Below, piece by piece: positions 50,235 to 58,264 of a stretch of 58,264 bases of DNA (its first letter is position 1; the number at the start of each line of letters is the position of its first letter). Made by a program: the position numbers and the translations under genes. The stretch covers positions 1-58,264 of the forward strand of contig NZ_MJIC01000019.1 of the NCBI RefSeq assembly GCF_001758465.1, given 5' to 3'. Below the pieces are notes generated by a model that saw nothing but the letters and a program-made list of their open reading frames with translations, was not told where the DNA came from and did no database searches. This stretch comes from Marisediminitalea lipolytica (GTDB lineage: Bacteria; Pseudomonadota; Gammaproteobacteria; Enterobacterales; Alteromonadaceae).

Positions 50235-52454
50235 TTGTTACTTACCCTGCTACTTTTTCTTGCGGAGACGACGGGCCTGGTAAATGCAAACGAAAATTAC
50301 GTTGGCGCTCAAACGTGTATTGCATGTCATCAGCAGCAAGGCGAAGCCTGGCGAAACTCCGACCATTTTAAGAGTATGCAACCGGCTCAACAGGAATTTG
50401 TTTTAGGTGATTTTTCAAATGTAACCTTCAGTTTCGGCCGCCGCACGTCCCGCTTCTTTGCCCGCGACGGAAAATACTTTATCGAAACGCTGGACGCTGA
50501 GGGAAAACAAACAACATTTCAGGTGCGTTACACCTTTGGTTACGAGCCACTACAGCAGTATTTACTGCAAACCGGGGGCGGGCGTTTACAAGCTTTTGAT
50601 GTCGCCTGGGACAGTCGTCCGGCTTCACAAGGTGGCCAACGGTGGTTCCAGTTACAGGATGAGAACGTTACCGACCCGGAACATCCTTTTTTCTGGAGTG
50701 GCTATTATCAAAATTGGAACAGCCGCTGCGCTGCCTGTCACACTACCGATTTTAACAAGCACTACGATAGTCAAACCAATCAGTTTCAATCTACCTGGAG
50801 CGACATTAATGTAGCCTGCGAAAGCTGCCACGGCCCAGGTAAAGCACACACAGAGCATATCCGTAATCACACTTTCTCCCCCGCTCATACCGGACTGCAG
50901 GAGTTAGGCAAACAACTGACTTTCCATTTAGTTGACGGTGATCCAATTGCCCGGGCGGCAGAAACAATGCAGCAACCATCACTGGCCCTGGAAACCTGTG
51001 GCGCTTGTCACAGTCGTCGGGCAGACTTACAAGCTGCCGTCTCCTCCGCACCGTTTCATCAGCAATTTCAGCTCGAGGGTATAACGGAGCCAAACTATTT
51101 CAGTGATGGTCAGATACAGGATGAAGTGTTTGTCCTGGGCTCTTTTTTGCAAAGCAAAATGGCTGAAGCCGGCGTTACCTGTACCAACTGCCACGATCCG
51201 CATACCGGTCAAACCAAGCTACCCGGTGCGCAGATTTGTAACACCTGCCATGCGCCGGCGGTATTTGCTCAACCTCAGCACACTAATGGTCATGCACAAG
51301 CCAACTGTCTGGATTGTCATATGCCGCAACGTGTTTACATGGGTGTTGATGCGCGCCGGGACCATCGTTTTCATCGCCCTGGTATTAAACATCCAAACAG
51401 CAGCGCTCCCTGTAAAGTCTGTCATGTTGATGAGTCTGACGACTGGCTACACCAAGCATTAACAGCCTGGCCCAAACGGGACGGAGCGTCAGCGGATACG
51501 CTGGGCGACTGGGCCGCACTAAACCAACGACTCGCTGAATTTGACAGCACGGCAATAAATGATGCACTTACTTTTCTCAACCGTAATGCCTTACCGTCAT
51601 TGGAAAAAGCGGCGCTTATTGAAAAAATGGTCGTCATCGCACCTGAGCGTACAACAGACAGCATTACAAGTCTGGCCAGCAACCAGGACCCTGTTGCCAG
51701 GCAAAGCGCCGCTCGCGCTGCGGCCGGCTTACCTTTGACTCTGAGCTACCCGATTTTGCTCAAATTGAGTCAGGATCCGGTTAAATCGGTACGTGCCGTA
51801 GTGGCCGGTACTATTCTGACTGTCGCGCCTGAATGGTTCATCAAAGCTCCTCCACTAACAGCACTATTAGAGGAATATCAGCAGGTTTTACGAGGCACGC
51901 AGGATAACCCCGGCGCTAACCTTGGCCTGGCTCACATCGCACAGTTTCAACAGGACATCCCCGCGGCGATAAACGCCTATGAGCAAGCCCTTAGAATAGA
52001 TCCACAATATATTCCGGGCTTACTTAGCTATGCCGATTTTCTGCGCCGTTTGGGTAATGAAGACCAAGCCAGGCATCAGCTTGAGCTCGCTTTACGCTAC
52101 GGCAAAGAACTCGGCGCAGTGCAGTTTGCTTATGGATTACTAAAAATCCGCGAGCAAGCTTATGCTGCAGCGTTGCCATTTCTGGCTAAGGCAGCGAGTA
52201 CAAAGGACGCGTTACCACGGTATGCCTTTGTTTATGCAGTGGCATTATGGCAACAACAAAGCCGCCAGCAGGCCGTCGAAGTACTGGCTAGTGCCGCGAC
52301 TCGCTGGCCCGGTGACTACGACTTGCTGCAGACCTGGGCTAAGTATGCTTACCAGCTTCGTGACGTAACGTCATTACAGCAAGCGGTAAAAGCCTTTGGA
52401 CAACATTATCCGGATGATAAGACCTACCGGCAGCTGAAAAAGATAGTTAAATAA
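50235..52454 (+). CDS. Octahaem c-type cytochrome with TPR repeats
   Basis: Secreted protein of 739 residues with eight CxxCH haem sites in the first half: CIACH, CAACH, CESCH, CGACH, CTNCH, CNTCH, CLDCH and CKVCH. The middle part (about residues 440-540) is helical and HEAT-like. The last third holds tetratricopeptide repeats, for example INAYEQALRIDPQYIPGLLSYADFLRRLGNEDQARHQLELALRYG. The family resembles cytochrome c554/doubled-CXXCH proteins; the electron partners are unknown. The TTG at 50235 lacks a ribosome-binding site. In-frame upstream codons add IKSFFNG and a better signal peptide from an ATA at 50214 that follows GGAG by 6 bases, so the true start is uncertain. Single gene. Confidence 0.88.
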   Translation: MLLTLLLFLAETTGLVNANENYVGAQTCIACHQQQGEAWRNSDHFKSMQPAQQEFVLGDFSNVTFSFGRRTSRFFARDGKYFIETLDAEGKQTTFQVRYTFGYEPLQQYLLQTGGGRLQAFDVAWDSRPASQGGQRWFQLQDENVTDPEHPFFWSGYYQNWNSRCAACHTTDFNKHYDSQTNQFQSTWSDINVACESCHGPGKAHTEHIRNHTFSPAHTGLQELGKQLTFHLVDGDPIARAAETMQQPSLALETCGACHSRRADLQAAVSSAPFHQQFQLEGITEPNYFSDGQIQDEVFVLGSFLQSKMAEAGVTCTNCHDPHTGQTKLPGAQICNTCHAPAVFAQPQHTNGHAQANCLDCHMPQRVYMGVDARRDHRFHRPGIKHPNSSAPCKVCHVDESDDWLHQALTAWPKRDGASADTLGDWAALNQRLAEFDSTAINDALTFLNRNALPSLEKAALIEKMVVIAPERTTDSITSLASNQDPVARQSAARAAAGLPLTLSYPILLKLSQDPVKSVRAVVAGTILTVAPEWFIKAPPLTALLEEYQQVLRGTQDNPGANLGLAHIAQFQQDIPAAINAYEQALRIDPQYIPGLLSYADFLRRLGNEDQARHQLELALRYGKELGAVQFAYGLLKIREQAYAAALPFLAKAASTKDALPRYAFVYAVALWQQQSRQQAVEVLASAATRWPGDYDLLQTWAKYAYQLRDVTSLQQAVKAFGQHYPDDKTYRQLKKIVK

Positions 52455-52826
52455 CGATTTGATGGTCAGGAAGACGTAAGACTTAGGGCCTGATACTTTA
52501 CTGCAATAAAGCTTCCCGGGAATATACTTTTACCTTAGCACTCAAAGAGCAGACCAACCGCTACCTAATTCTCATTTTGTGGCGCAGCAAACCACGTATG
52601 CTATTTACTGTTACTCATACCGAGTTTTAGGTTTGGCTAAGTGGTTTCTGATGTATTGATAAGGACCCACCCTTACATCAATCGAGAAAACGTAGTAGTA
52701 AAGTGTTTGTTGTTCTCAAGGGGCTGCTTAGTCTTTTTGTCTGCGAGCTGCTGGTCAGCAATAGATGTCTTTACCAGCAGCTCATTCGGAGTGGCTACAA
52801 CATATCAATGAGGCAGACCTGATTCA
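52455..52826. other. Intergenic region with an 11-bp inverted repeat
   Basis: About 370 bp between convergent genes. GAGCTGCTGGT (52745-52755) and ACCAGCAGCTC (52773-52783) are perfect inverted arms 17 bases apart. No T tract follows on either strand, so a terminator role is unclear. No gene was recognised. Confidence 0.5.
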
Positions 52827-53435
52827 TCAGGCCTGGGCACTGGGTCGGGAACTTACCTCGGCATACCAACGCTGCAGATTGGTTTGGTTTTCACCAATGC
52901 GAATTTTTACCACGCGAGCAAAGTCGATAGCGCACAAGGCAATAATGTCGGCTATCGAGAACTGCTCACCAGCAATAAATTTCGTCGTCGCGAGCTGTTG
53001 TTCAAGTACATCTAAAAAAGCCACCGCGTCTTTTCCGGCGACCTCACCGTACTCAGCAACCGGCGTCATCCGATCACTAAAATAGCCGGTAGTGTGCTGA
53101 AAACAATGAACCACAGTTTGCATAAGACACAAATCCACCCGCCGTTGCCACATTGCGATTACCCCTTTTTCTAAAGGAGTAGAGCCCATTAACGGCGGTT
53201 CGGGATATACCGCTTCAAGGTAAGCGCAAATGGCGTCGCTTTCGCTGATACAAGTACCGTCATCTAATTCCAGAATAGGTATTTTGGCAGTCGGGTTTTT
53301 CGCCCGCATTTCAGGCGACAGGTTTTGCCCGCCTTTCAAATCAATTTGAACGCTGTCGACCTCGACGCCCTTTTCCGCCAAAAATATGCGAACGCGTCGA
53401 GGATTGGGGGCTGTTTTCGTATCGTAAAGTTTCAT
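52827..53435 (-). CDS. Glutathione S-transferase
   Basis: Cytosolic GST of about 202 residues. The thioredoxin-like N-terminal domain starts MKLYDTKTAPNPRRVRIFLAEKGVEVDSVQIDL, with the cis-proline segment NPTAKIPILELDDGTCISESDAICAYLE. The helical C-terminal domain includes FIAGEQFSIADIIALCAIDFA. The ATG at 53435 is preferred to a GTG three codons upstream, because AGGTG sits at the right distance. The class and substrate are not clear. It stands alone, upstream of no operon partner, with ubiG 53 bp on the 5' side in the same direction. Confidence 0.9.
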   Translation of the reverse strand: MKLYDTKTAPNPRRVRIFLAEKGVEVDSVQIDLKGGQNLSPEMRAKNPTAKIPILELDDGTCISESDAICAYLEAVYPEPPLMGSTPLEKGVIAMWQRRVDLCLMQTVVHCFQHTTGYFSDRMTPVAEYGEVAGKDAVAFLDVLEQQLATTKFIAGEQFSIADIIALCAIDFARVVKIRIGENQTNLQRWYAEVSSRPSAQA

Positions 53436-53488
53436 TCTGTTCACCTGATTCCGGGAGTGTTTTTAGCCTAATGGAATTGGTGATTAAA

Positions 53489-54262
53489 TCAACTGACAAA
53501 TTTGCGACGATACACCTGAATATAGTTAACCGCTAAAGAATGAGACAGTCGCCATTTGCCGGTTAACGGGTTCAGTTTCATACCCGTCTCACTGACTAGT
53601 TCAAATGCCATTGGCGCCAGCCATTGCGCCATCTCTGATGGTTTAACGAACATTTTCCAGTCGTGTGTGCCTACCGGTAGATAGCGCATTACATATTCAG
53701 CACCAAGTATGGCAATAAACCAGGAGAGCAGCGTGCGGTTAAGCGTTGCCAGAACCAGTGTGCCGTCTGGCTTTAACAAACTGGCGCACTGGCTTATTAA
53801 ACTGGCCTGGTCCGGAACGTGTTCAACAACCTCCGCATTGATCACAACATCAAACCGCCAGTCTTGCTTAAGTAAATCGGTGGTCAGGCAGTGGCGATAG
53901 TCTATGTCCAGTCCGGATTGTGCCGCGTGTCGCCTCGCCACCTCAATACTGGTGGCGCTGGCGTCAATACCGGTTACCCTGGCACCTTTTGCTGCCAACG
54001 CCTCGCTTATCAGACCGCCGCCACAGCCCACATCCAGCAGGCTCAGGCCACGTAAACAGTCTTTATCCTCTGGATTACGGCCGTGGCAACGGGCCAGCTG
54101 ATGAAGGATGTAGCCGGTGCGTGCGGCATTAAACGCCAGCGCCGTTTTATATTTACCCTCAGGATCCCACCAGCTTTCAGCCAGCGCATCAAAACGGGCT
54201 ATCTCTTCAGCCGAGACATTCTCCTGCCGCAACTCGCCACTTTTTTTACTTTTATCCAGCAT
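53489..54262 (-). CDS. ubiG: Ubiquinone biosynthesis O-methyltransferase UbiG
   Basis: SAM-dependent methyltransferase catalysing both O-methylations in ubiquinone synthesis. It has the UbiG N-terminal signature EEIARFDALAESWWDPEGKYK and SAM-binding motif I LLDVGCGGGLISEALAAKGARVTGID. NAEVVEHVPD and the ending LNPLTGKWRLSHSLAVNYIQVYRRK are also present. About 257 residues from the ATG at 54262. The frame extends to a GTG at 54331, adding a basic, hydrophobic stretch (LPVRWLFYTARPFLQKLKII) not expected in UbiG. Neither start has a clear ribosome-binding site. Confidence 0.9.
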   Translation of the reverse strand: MLDKSKKSGELRQENVSAEEIARFDALAESWWDPEGKYKTALAFNAARTGYILHQLARCHGRNPEDKDCLRGLSLLDVGCGGGLISEALAAKGARVTGIDASATSIEVARRHAAQSGLDIDYRHCLTTDLLKQDWRFDVVINAEVVEHVPDQASLISQCASLLKPDGTLVLATLNRTLLSWFIAILGAEYVMRYLPVGTHDWKMFVKPSEMAQWLAPMAFELVSETGMKLNPLTGKWRLSHSLAVNYIQVYRRKFVS

Positions 54263-54401
54263 CGTTTTTATTATTTTCAGTTTCTGCAGAAAAGGTCTGG
54301 CCGTATAAAACAGCCAGCGCACGGGTAACACTACCAGTAACTACGTAGAATGGACAAAATGGTTTAGTTTAAAGCCAGCACCAACGGCAATATGCTGGCC
54401 T

Positions 54402-54824
54402 TTATTGTGCGGCTTTCCAGTTATCCAGCAATTCCCGGGCGCGCTGGTCTATGGCTGCTTTGTTATTGCTAACCCAGTACTTTTCCATTATTCGCACGTT
54501 GGCCTGATTAGCTTTGTAGAAAAAGTCGGCAATGTCACCGACCACGGGAATAAACCCCAGGCCAAAGTCCAGTAAGCAATTGCGGAGCATTACTTTAAGC
54601 AGGCCGCGAGGCAGCCCTAATTGCTTACCCAGGTGCACGATACGCAGAGAAACCAGCAACATAATGACATCACCAGCGCCGGGGATTAGCCCCACCAGTG
54701 CATCCAAGCCAATGCGAAAGTTGATCACCGGGATCCTGATAGAGGTATCCAGCAAATTTGCCAGTTTTTGTGCTTTCAGCAGAGGTTTGGGTGCTACGCC
54801 GGTGTAATCGGTCATCTGGAACAT
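54402..54824 (-). CDS. DUF4112 membrane protein
   Basis: Small protein of 140 residues with the DUF4112 pattern: LANLLDTSIRIPVINFRIGLDALVGLIPGAGDVIMLLVSLRIV followed by a mirrored repeat LLKVMLRNCLLDFGLGFIPVVGDIADFFYKANQANVRIMEKY. The two GxIPxxGD motifs (IPGAGD, IPVVGD) each end a hydrophobic segment. The function is unknown. It overlaps the 3' end of hemH by 13 bp and is probably co-transcribed with it. Confidence 0.88.
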   Translation of the reverse strand: MFQMTDYTGVAPKPLLKAQKLANLLDTSIRIPVINFRIGLDALVGLIPGAGDVIMLLVSLRIVHLGKQLGLPRGLLKVMLRNCLLDFGLGFIPVVGDIADFFYKANQANVRIMEKYWVSNNKAAIDQRARELLDNWKAAQ

Positions 54825-55891
54825 CCATGTTTACTGGCCAGTTCAGCTCGCTGTTGAACATTCAGGTCAACCTGCCAGCCATGCAGGTTTTCCTTTACGA
54901 GATCGAACAGCATCTTAATATGCGCAGGTTCACTGTTTAGCGCCGGAATATACTCATAACGCTCACCGCCCGCTTCCATAAAATAATCACGGTTTTCTTC
55001 GCCTATCTCTTCGATAGTTTCCAGACAATCAGCAGAGAATCCGGGGCATACCACCTGTACCGATTTAACCCCTTCCGCCGGCAAGGCTTTCAGGGTTTCG
55101 TCAGTATAAGGCTTAAGCCACTCTTCACGACCAAAGCGTGACTGAAAGGTGGTCATATACTCACCACTTTGCATGCCCAGTTCTTCGGCTATCAGTCGTG
55201 ATGTTTTTAAACATTCGCAGTGATACGGGTCACCATTCAGCAAGTAACGCTTTGGCACACCATGGTAAGACAAAATGAGTCTGTCGGCTCTACCATAGGC
55301 ATCCCAATGCTGACGAATGCTGTCAGCCACCGCTTTTATATAGCCCGGCCGGTCGTGGTAATGACTCACAAAACGAAAATCCGGTAACCAGCGACGCTTA
55401 ACAAAATCACTGGCGATAGCATCAAAGGTAGAGCCCACCGTTGAAGCACTGTACTGCGGATACAACGGAACAACCAACAGTTTACGCACCCCGTTTGCCA
55501 GCATCTTTTCGATTACTTTGTTCACAGCCGGCTCGCCGTAACGCATGGCGTAGTCCACCACCACGTTGTCGCCGAACTCGCGCTCACAGCGCTCAGCCAG
55601 AGCCCTGGCCTGCGCCTTGGTGTGTACCATCAGCGGTGAGCCGTCTTCTGACCACACAGAGGCGTATGCCTGCGCAGAACGTTTGGGACGGATGTTTAGT
55701 ATGATGCCGTTGAGAATAAACCACCAGATTAAACGGGGGACTTCAACCACCCGGGGATCCGATAAAAACTCCTTCAGGTACGGTTTTAGTGCAGCCTTAG
55801 TAGGCGCTTCAGGTGTCCCCAGGTTAGTGATCACCACACCAATTTTATCTGCCTGTTGATGGCTAAAACCCGCGTTACCGGCATACTTCAT
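54812..55891 (-). CDS. hemH: Ferrochelatase
   Basis: Terminal enzyme of haem synthesis, inserting ferrous iron into protoporphyrin IX. The 359-residue protein shows GVVITNLGTPEAPTKAALKPYLKEFLSDPRVVEVP at the start. The catalytic histidine is in LILSYHGVPKRYLLNGDPYHCEC, then FQSRFGREEWLKPYTDETL, and the conserved VVCPGFSADCLETIEEIGEENRDYF carries the catalytic glutamates. It is in one unit with the DUF4112 gene. The nearby octahaem cytochrome is a heavy haem user, but no operon link exists. Confidence 0.96.
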   Translation of the reverse strand: MKYAGNAGFSHQQADKIGVVITNLGTPEAPTKAALKPYLKEFLSDPRVVEVPRLIWWFILNGIILNIRPKRSAQAYASVWSEDGSPLMVHTKAQARALAERCEREFGDNVVVDYAMRYGEPAVNKVIEKMLANGVRKLLVVPLYPQYSASTVGSTFDAIASDFVKRRWLPDFRFVSHYHDRPGYIKAVADSIRQHWDAYGRADRLILSYHGVPKRYLLNGDPYHCECLKTSRLIAEELGMQSGEYMTTFQSRFGREEWLKPYTDETLKALPAEGVKSVQVVCPGFSADCLETIEEIGEENRDYFMEAGGERYEYIPALNSEPAHIKMLFDLVKENLHGWQVDLNVQQRAELASKHGCSR

Positions 55892-55957
55892 AAATAACGA
55901 ATCTCAGTTAAAAAAGATAAACAGCTACTAATACGTGTTTATTACTAAATTGGACTG

Positions 55958-57547
55958 TCAGGGCTGATAATAAGTTGCCGCACCCGGTCCAACTGGCATA
56001 CCCAGTACAAACACCCATAAATAAAATAACAAAGTCCAGCCGACAATAAATACCATGGAATAGGGCAACATCATCGCAATCAGGGTTCCCATACCAACGT
56101 CTTTTTTATACTTGGCGGCCATCGCCATGATTAAACCAAAGTAACTCATCATAGGCGAAATAACGTTAGTAACCGAGTCGCCAATGCGATAAGCAGCCTG
56201 AATCACTTCCGGCGCAAAACCAATCAGCATTAACATGGGGACAAATATCGGCGCAGTCACCGCCCATTGTGCCGACGCGCTGCCAAGCGACAAATTGACC
56301 AGGCCACACATGGCGATAAACAGGATAAAGACCTCAGGCCCATCCAGCCCCAGATGTTGCAACAGCGCGGCACCCTCAACCGCTAACACGGTGCCAAGAT
56401 TGGTCCATTTAAAAAACGCCACAAATTGCGCGGCAAAGAAAACCAAAGTGATATACAGCCCCAGTGAACTCATACTTTTTGCCATGGCGTTAATAATATC
56501 GCGGTCATTTTTCATTGAACCGGAAATGCGGCCGTAGACAAAACCGGGCACAGCAAAGGTGATAAAAATAAACGCAACAATCCCTTTTAAGAAAGGTGAT
56601 CCGGCAACAGCCCCCGTCTCAGGATGCCGTAAGATGCCATTCTCAGGCACAATGGTCAGCGCTAAAATGGCGCACACCACCACAAATGAAATACCGGCCC
56701 ATTTCAAGGCTTTCATTTCCAACGCGTTGGGCGCTTCCATTTTCTGGCCATCCAGCTTTTCTGAGGCTTCGCTGGCATCGTAGACCCCCAGTCTTGGCTC
56801 AACAATTTTCTCGGTCACCAGGGTGCCCATAAGCGCAATCAGGAAGGTACTGATAAACATAAAGTACCAGTTAACTTCAGGCCCTACCGTATAGTCGGGA
56901 TCGATCATATGCGCCGCAGCTTCGGTAATGCCGGAAAGCAGCGGATCCACCGTACCGAGTAATAAGTTGGCACTGTAGCCAGCAGACACACCGGCAAACG
57001 CCGCCGCCAGACCAGCCAGAGGATGACGGCCAAGGGCATGAAAAATTATCGCGGCCAGAGGAATAAGTACCACATAGCCCAATTCAGAAGCCGTGTTTGA
57101 AATGATCCCGGCAAACACAATGGCAAAGGTCACCATACGCTTTGAAGCATTCATTACCAGCGAACGCATTGCCGCAGATAACAGCCCGGAATGTTCGGCA
57201 ACCGATACCCCAAGCAATGCCACCAGAACGGTGCCCAATGGCGCAAAGCCGGTAAAATTGGTCACTAAGCCGGTCACAATTCGTTGTAATCCCTCAGCGC
57301 TTAGCAACGAGATAACTTCGATGGTGCCATCAGGAGCCCGCCCTTTAGCCCCCTCAGGCCGTGGATCAGCTACAGCGACATCAAAGTAACCAAGGATTCC
57401 GCTTAAAATTACGATGCCGACTGCAAGCATGGCAAACAGCGTTACCGGATGAGGAAGGAGGTTTCCCAGCCATTCTACCGTGGCGAGAAAGCGTGCAAAC
57501 CAGCCTTTATTATTGCCGGCTGATGATGGATTCGTTTTTTCTGTCAA
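55958..57547 (-). CDS. AbgT-family transporter
   Basis: Inner-membrane protein of 529 residues with about eleven or more hydrophobic spans. Characteristic segments are WLGNLLPHPVTLFAMLA at the start, NTASELGYVVLIPLAAIIFHALGRHPLAGLAAAFAGVSAGYSANLLLG in the first half, and SLGSASAQWAVTAPIFVPMLMLIGFAPEVIQAAYRIGDSVTNVISPMMSYF in the second. AbgT-family members import p-aminobenzoyl-glutamate or export sulfonamides and folate-pathway antimetabolites; which applies here is not known. The start is a TTG preceded by GAGGAT. No abgA/abgB hydrolase genes are adjacent. Confidence 0.92.
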   Translation of the reverse strand: MTEKTNPSSAGNNKGWFARFLATVEWLGNLLPHPVTLFAMLAVGIVILSGILGYFDVAVADPRPEGAKGRAPDGTIEVISLLSAEGLQRIVTGLVTNFTGFAPLGTVLVALLGVSVAEHSGLLSAAMRSLVMNASKRMVTFAIVFAGIISNTASELGYVVLIPLAAIIFHALGRHPLAGLAAAFAGVSAGYSANLLLGTVDPLLSGITEAAAHMIDPDYTVGPEVNWYFMFISTFLIALMGTLVTEKIVEPRLGVYDASEASEKLDGQKMEAPNALEMKALKWAGISFVVVCAILALTIVPENGILRHPETGAVAGSPFLKGIVAFIFITFAVPGFVYGRISGSMKNDRDIINAMAKSMSSLGLYITLVFFAAQFVAFFKWTNLGTVLAVEGAALLQHLGLDGPEVFILFIAMCGLVNLSLGSASAQWAVTAPIFVPMLMLIGFAPEVIQAAYRIGDSVTNVISPMMSYFGLIMAMAAKYKKDVGMGTLIAMMLPYSMVFIVGWTLLFYLWVFVLGMPVGPGAATYYQP

Positions 57548-57727
57548 AATGTATCCTCTGCCTTTCTTATTATACGGCGGTCCTGGCCGTTAAAAGTTGA
57601 GAGTGTTGTTATCCACCGAATACCTGTAGTGGTTTCGGCATTTATTATTTAAGGCGGCAGTTTACCTTAAATAGACACTATTTGGCAGCATTGGCCGCTT
57701 TTAGCGGCAAATTACAGACATAGATTC

Positions 57728-58233
57728 CCCCGGGCATGCCCGGGGTTCTTTCTGTTACAGCTCCATTCGGAGCTGATCTGAATCCTTCCGACCTTGATGC
57801 TCAACGTAGTTCCGTATTGTGTGCTCGTCTAAGCCTACGCTGCTTACAAAGTAACCCGGCGACCAAACAATATTTTCATTCCAATAGACCTTTCCTAGCC
57901 ATTTGAATGTCTTTCTCATGTTTGACGCTGACTGGGCTTTGAGTTTACCCATCACTTCTGCTATCGAGTATTTCGGTGGAATGACCATCAACATGTGCAT
58001 ATGGTCATTATCAAAGCCCATTCGCTCTATCGTTACGCCGGGCATACTTCGAAGCAGCTTCGGCAACACTTTGCGCAAATACTCCACGACGAAAGGCTTC
58101 AGTATCCGACGCCTGTATTTGGTTACCCAGACGACGTGATATTGAAGTCTATATAGACCATGTGATGAGACTCGAACTTCCATCTTCGTAGCATACAGGC
58201 CTCGGACTCATTCATCCACGGGTAAACCCGTGG
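57728..58233 (-). mobile_element. IS200/IS605-family element, tnpA only
   Basis: A single tnpA gene is bracketed by two strong hairpins and no terminal inverted repeats, the organisation of IS200-type elements. On the downstream side lies a perfect 18-bp palindrome CCCCGGGCATGCCCGGGG (57728-57745). On the upstream side is CCACGGG-TAAA-CCCGTGG (58216-58233). Real ends lie a few to tens of bases outside these hairpins and were not determined. The element appears intact. Confidence 0.85.
57755..58183 (-). CDS. tnpA: IS200/IS605-family transposase TnpA
   Basis: HUH single-strand transposase of 142 residues. The start LYRLQYHVVWVTKYRRRILK is typical. The HUH motif is in DNDHMHMLMVIPPKYSIAEVMGKLK, and the catalytic tyrosine is in TIRNYVEHQG near residue 125. 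All catalytic elements look intact, so the element may be active. It sits downstream of the AbgT-family gene in the same orientation, with no sign of gene disruption. Confidence 0.93.
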   Translation of the reverse strand: MEVRVSSHGLYRLQYHVVWVTKYRRRILKPFVVEYLRKVLPKLLRSMPGVTIERMGFDNDHMHMLMVIPPKYSIAEVMGKLKAQSASNMRKTFKWLGKVYWNENIVWSPGYFVSSVGLDEHTIRNYVEHQGRKDSDQLRMEL

Positions 58234-58264
58234 TGTTCTGTCGCTTCGCGACCGGTCACATAAA

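Noticed and set aside
52765..53085. Plus-strand frame beginning MSLPAAHSEWLQHINEAD.
   Set aside because: Most of it is antisense to the GST gene, and the unique part is only about 30 codons with no family match.

Overview
The window looks like chromosome from a marine Gammaproteobacterium of the order Alteromonadales (an Alteromonas-like genus). This is inferred from protein resemblance, moderate GC, the str/beta operon arrangement and the accessory genes (PEP-CTERM protein, amylosucrase, multihaem cytochrome). No 16S gene is present to confirm it.

Positions 1-17165 are a block of core expression genes, all on the minus strand. In transcription order they are tRNA-Trp - secE - nusG, then rplK-rplA-rplJ-rplL-rpoB-rpoC, then rpsL-rpsG-fusA-tuf. 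Three strong sigma-70 promoters with GC-rich discriminators (upstream of tRNA-Trp, rplK and rpsL), an L10-type leader, an attenuator-like hairpin between rplL and rpoB, and terminators after nusG and rpoC can be read directly. The tRNA-Trp transcript carries a 180-bp downstream unit that ends in a second copy of the tRNA 3' end. This layout recalls the rtT repeats of E. coli tyrT.

Positions 17200-18100 are a non-coding repeat island: five 24-bp tandem copies, four ~186-bp units each built of two related palindromes, and a 20-bp perfect inverted repeat over the end of an ABC exporter gene. A distantly related 50-bp tandem array lies at 31870-32209.

Positions 18071-35719 hold accessory and housekeeping genes: an ABC exporter; an RraA-fold aldolase; a CPBP protease; an operon of Tat-exported flavin amine oxidase, cytochrome c and RidA lipoprotein (a likely periplasmic amine dehydrogenase system); pyrC-dbpA-ACT protein; a PAS-PAS-GAF-GGDEF-EAL protein; a broken AraC gene; a sialidase-like protein; YjdM/PhnA; lipocalin; an aldo/keto reductase; and a YaeR-type VOC protein.

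Positions 34835-37949 form a divergent sucrose module (ROK fructokinase and amylosucrase). Then come a small zinc-ribbon protein, folE divergent from folM, and the aguA-aguB operon converting agmatine to putrescine.

Positions 42098-48403 carry the four-gene ligase-associated DNA repair set: PdeM nuclease and Lhr-type helicase on one strand, MBL exonuclease and ATP-dependent ligase on the other, with a small lipoprotein gene between them. The rest contains a PEP-CTERM protein, a gene-poor stretch with degenerate coding remnants, an eight-haem cytochrome fused to TPR repeats, GST, ubiG, a DUF4112 protein, hemH, an AbgT-family transporter and an IS200-type element at the right edge.
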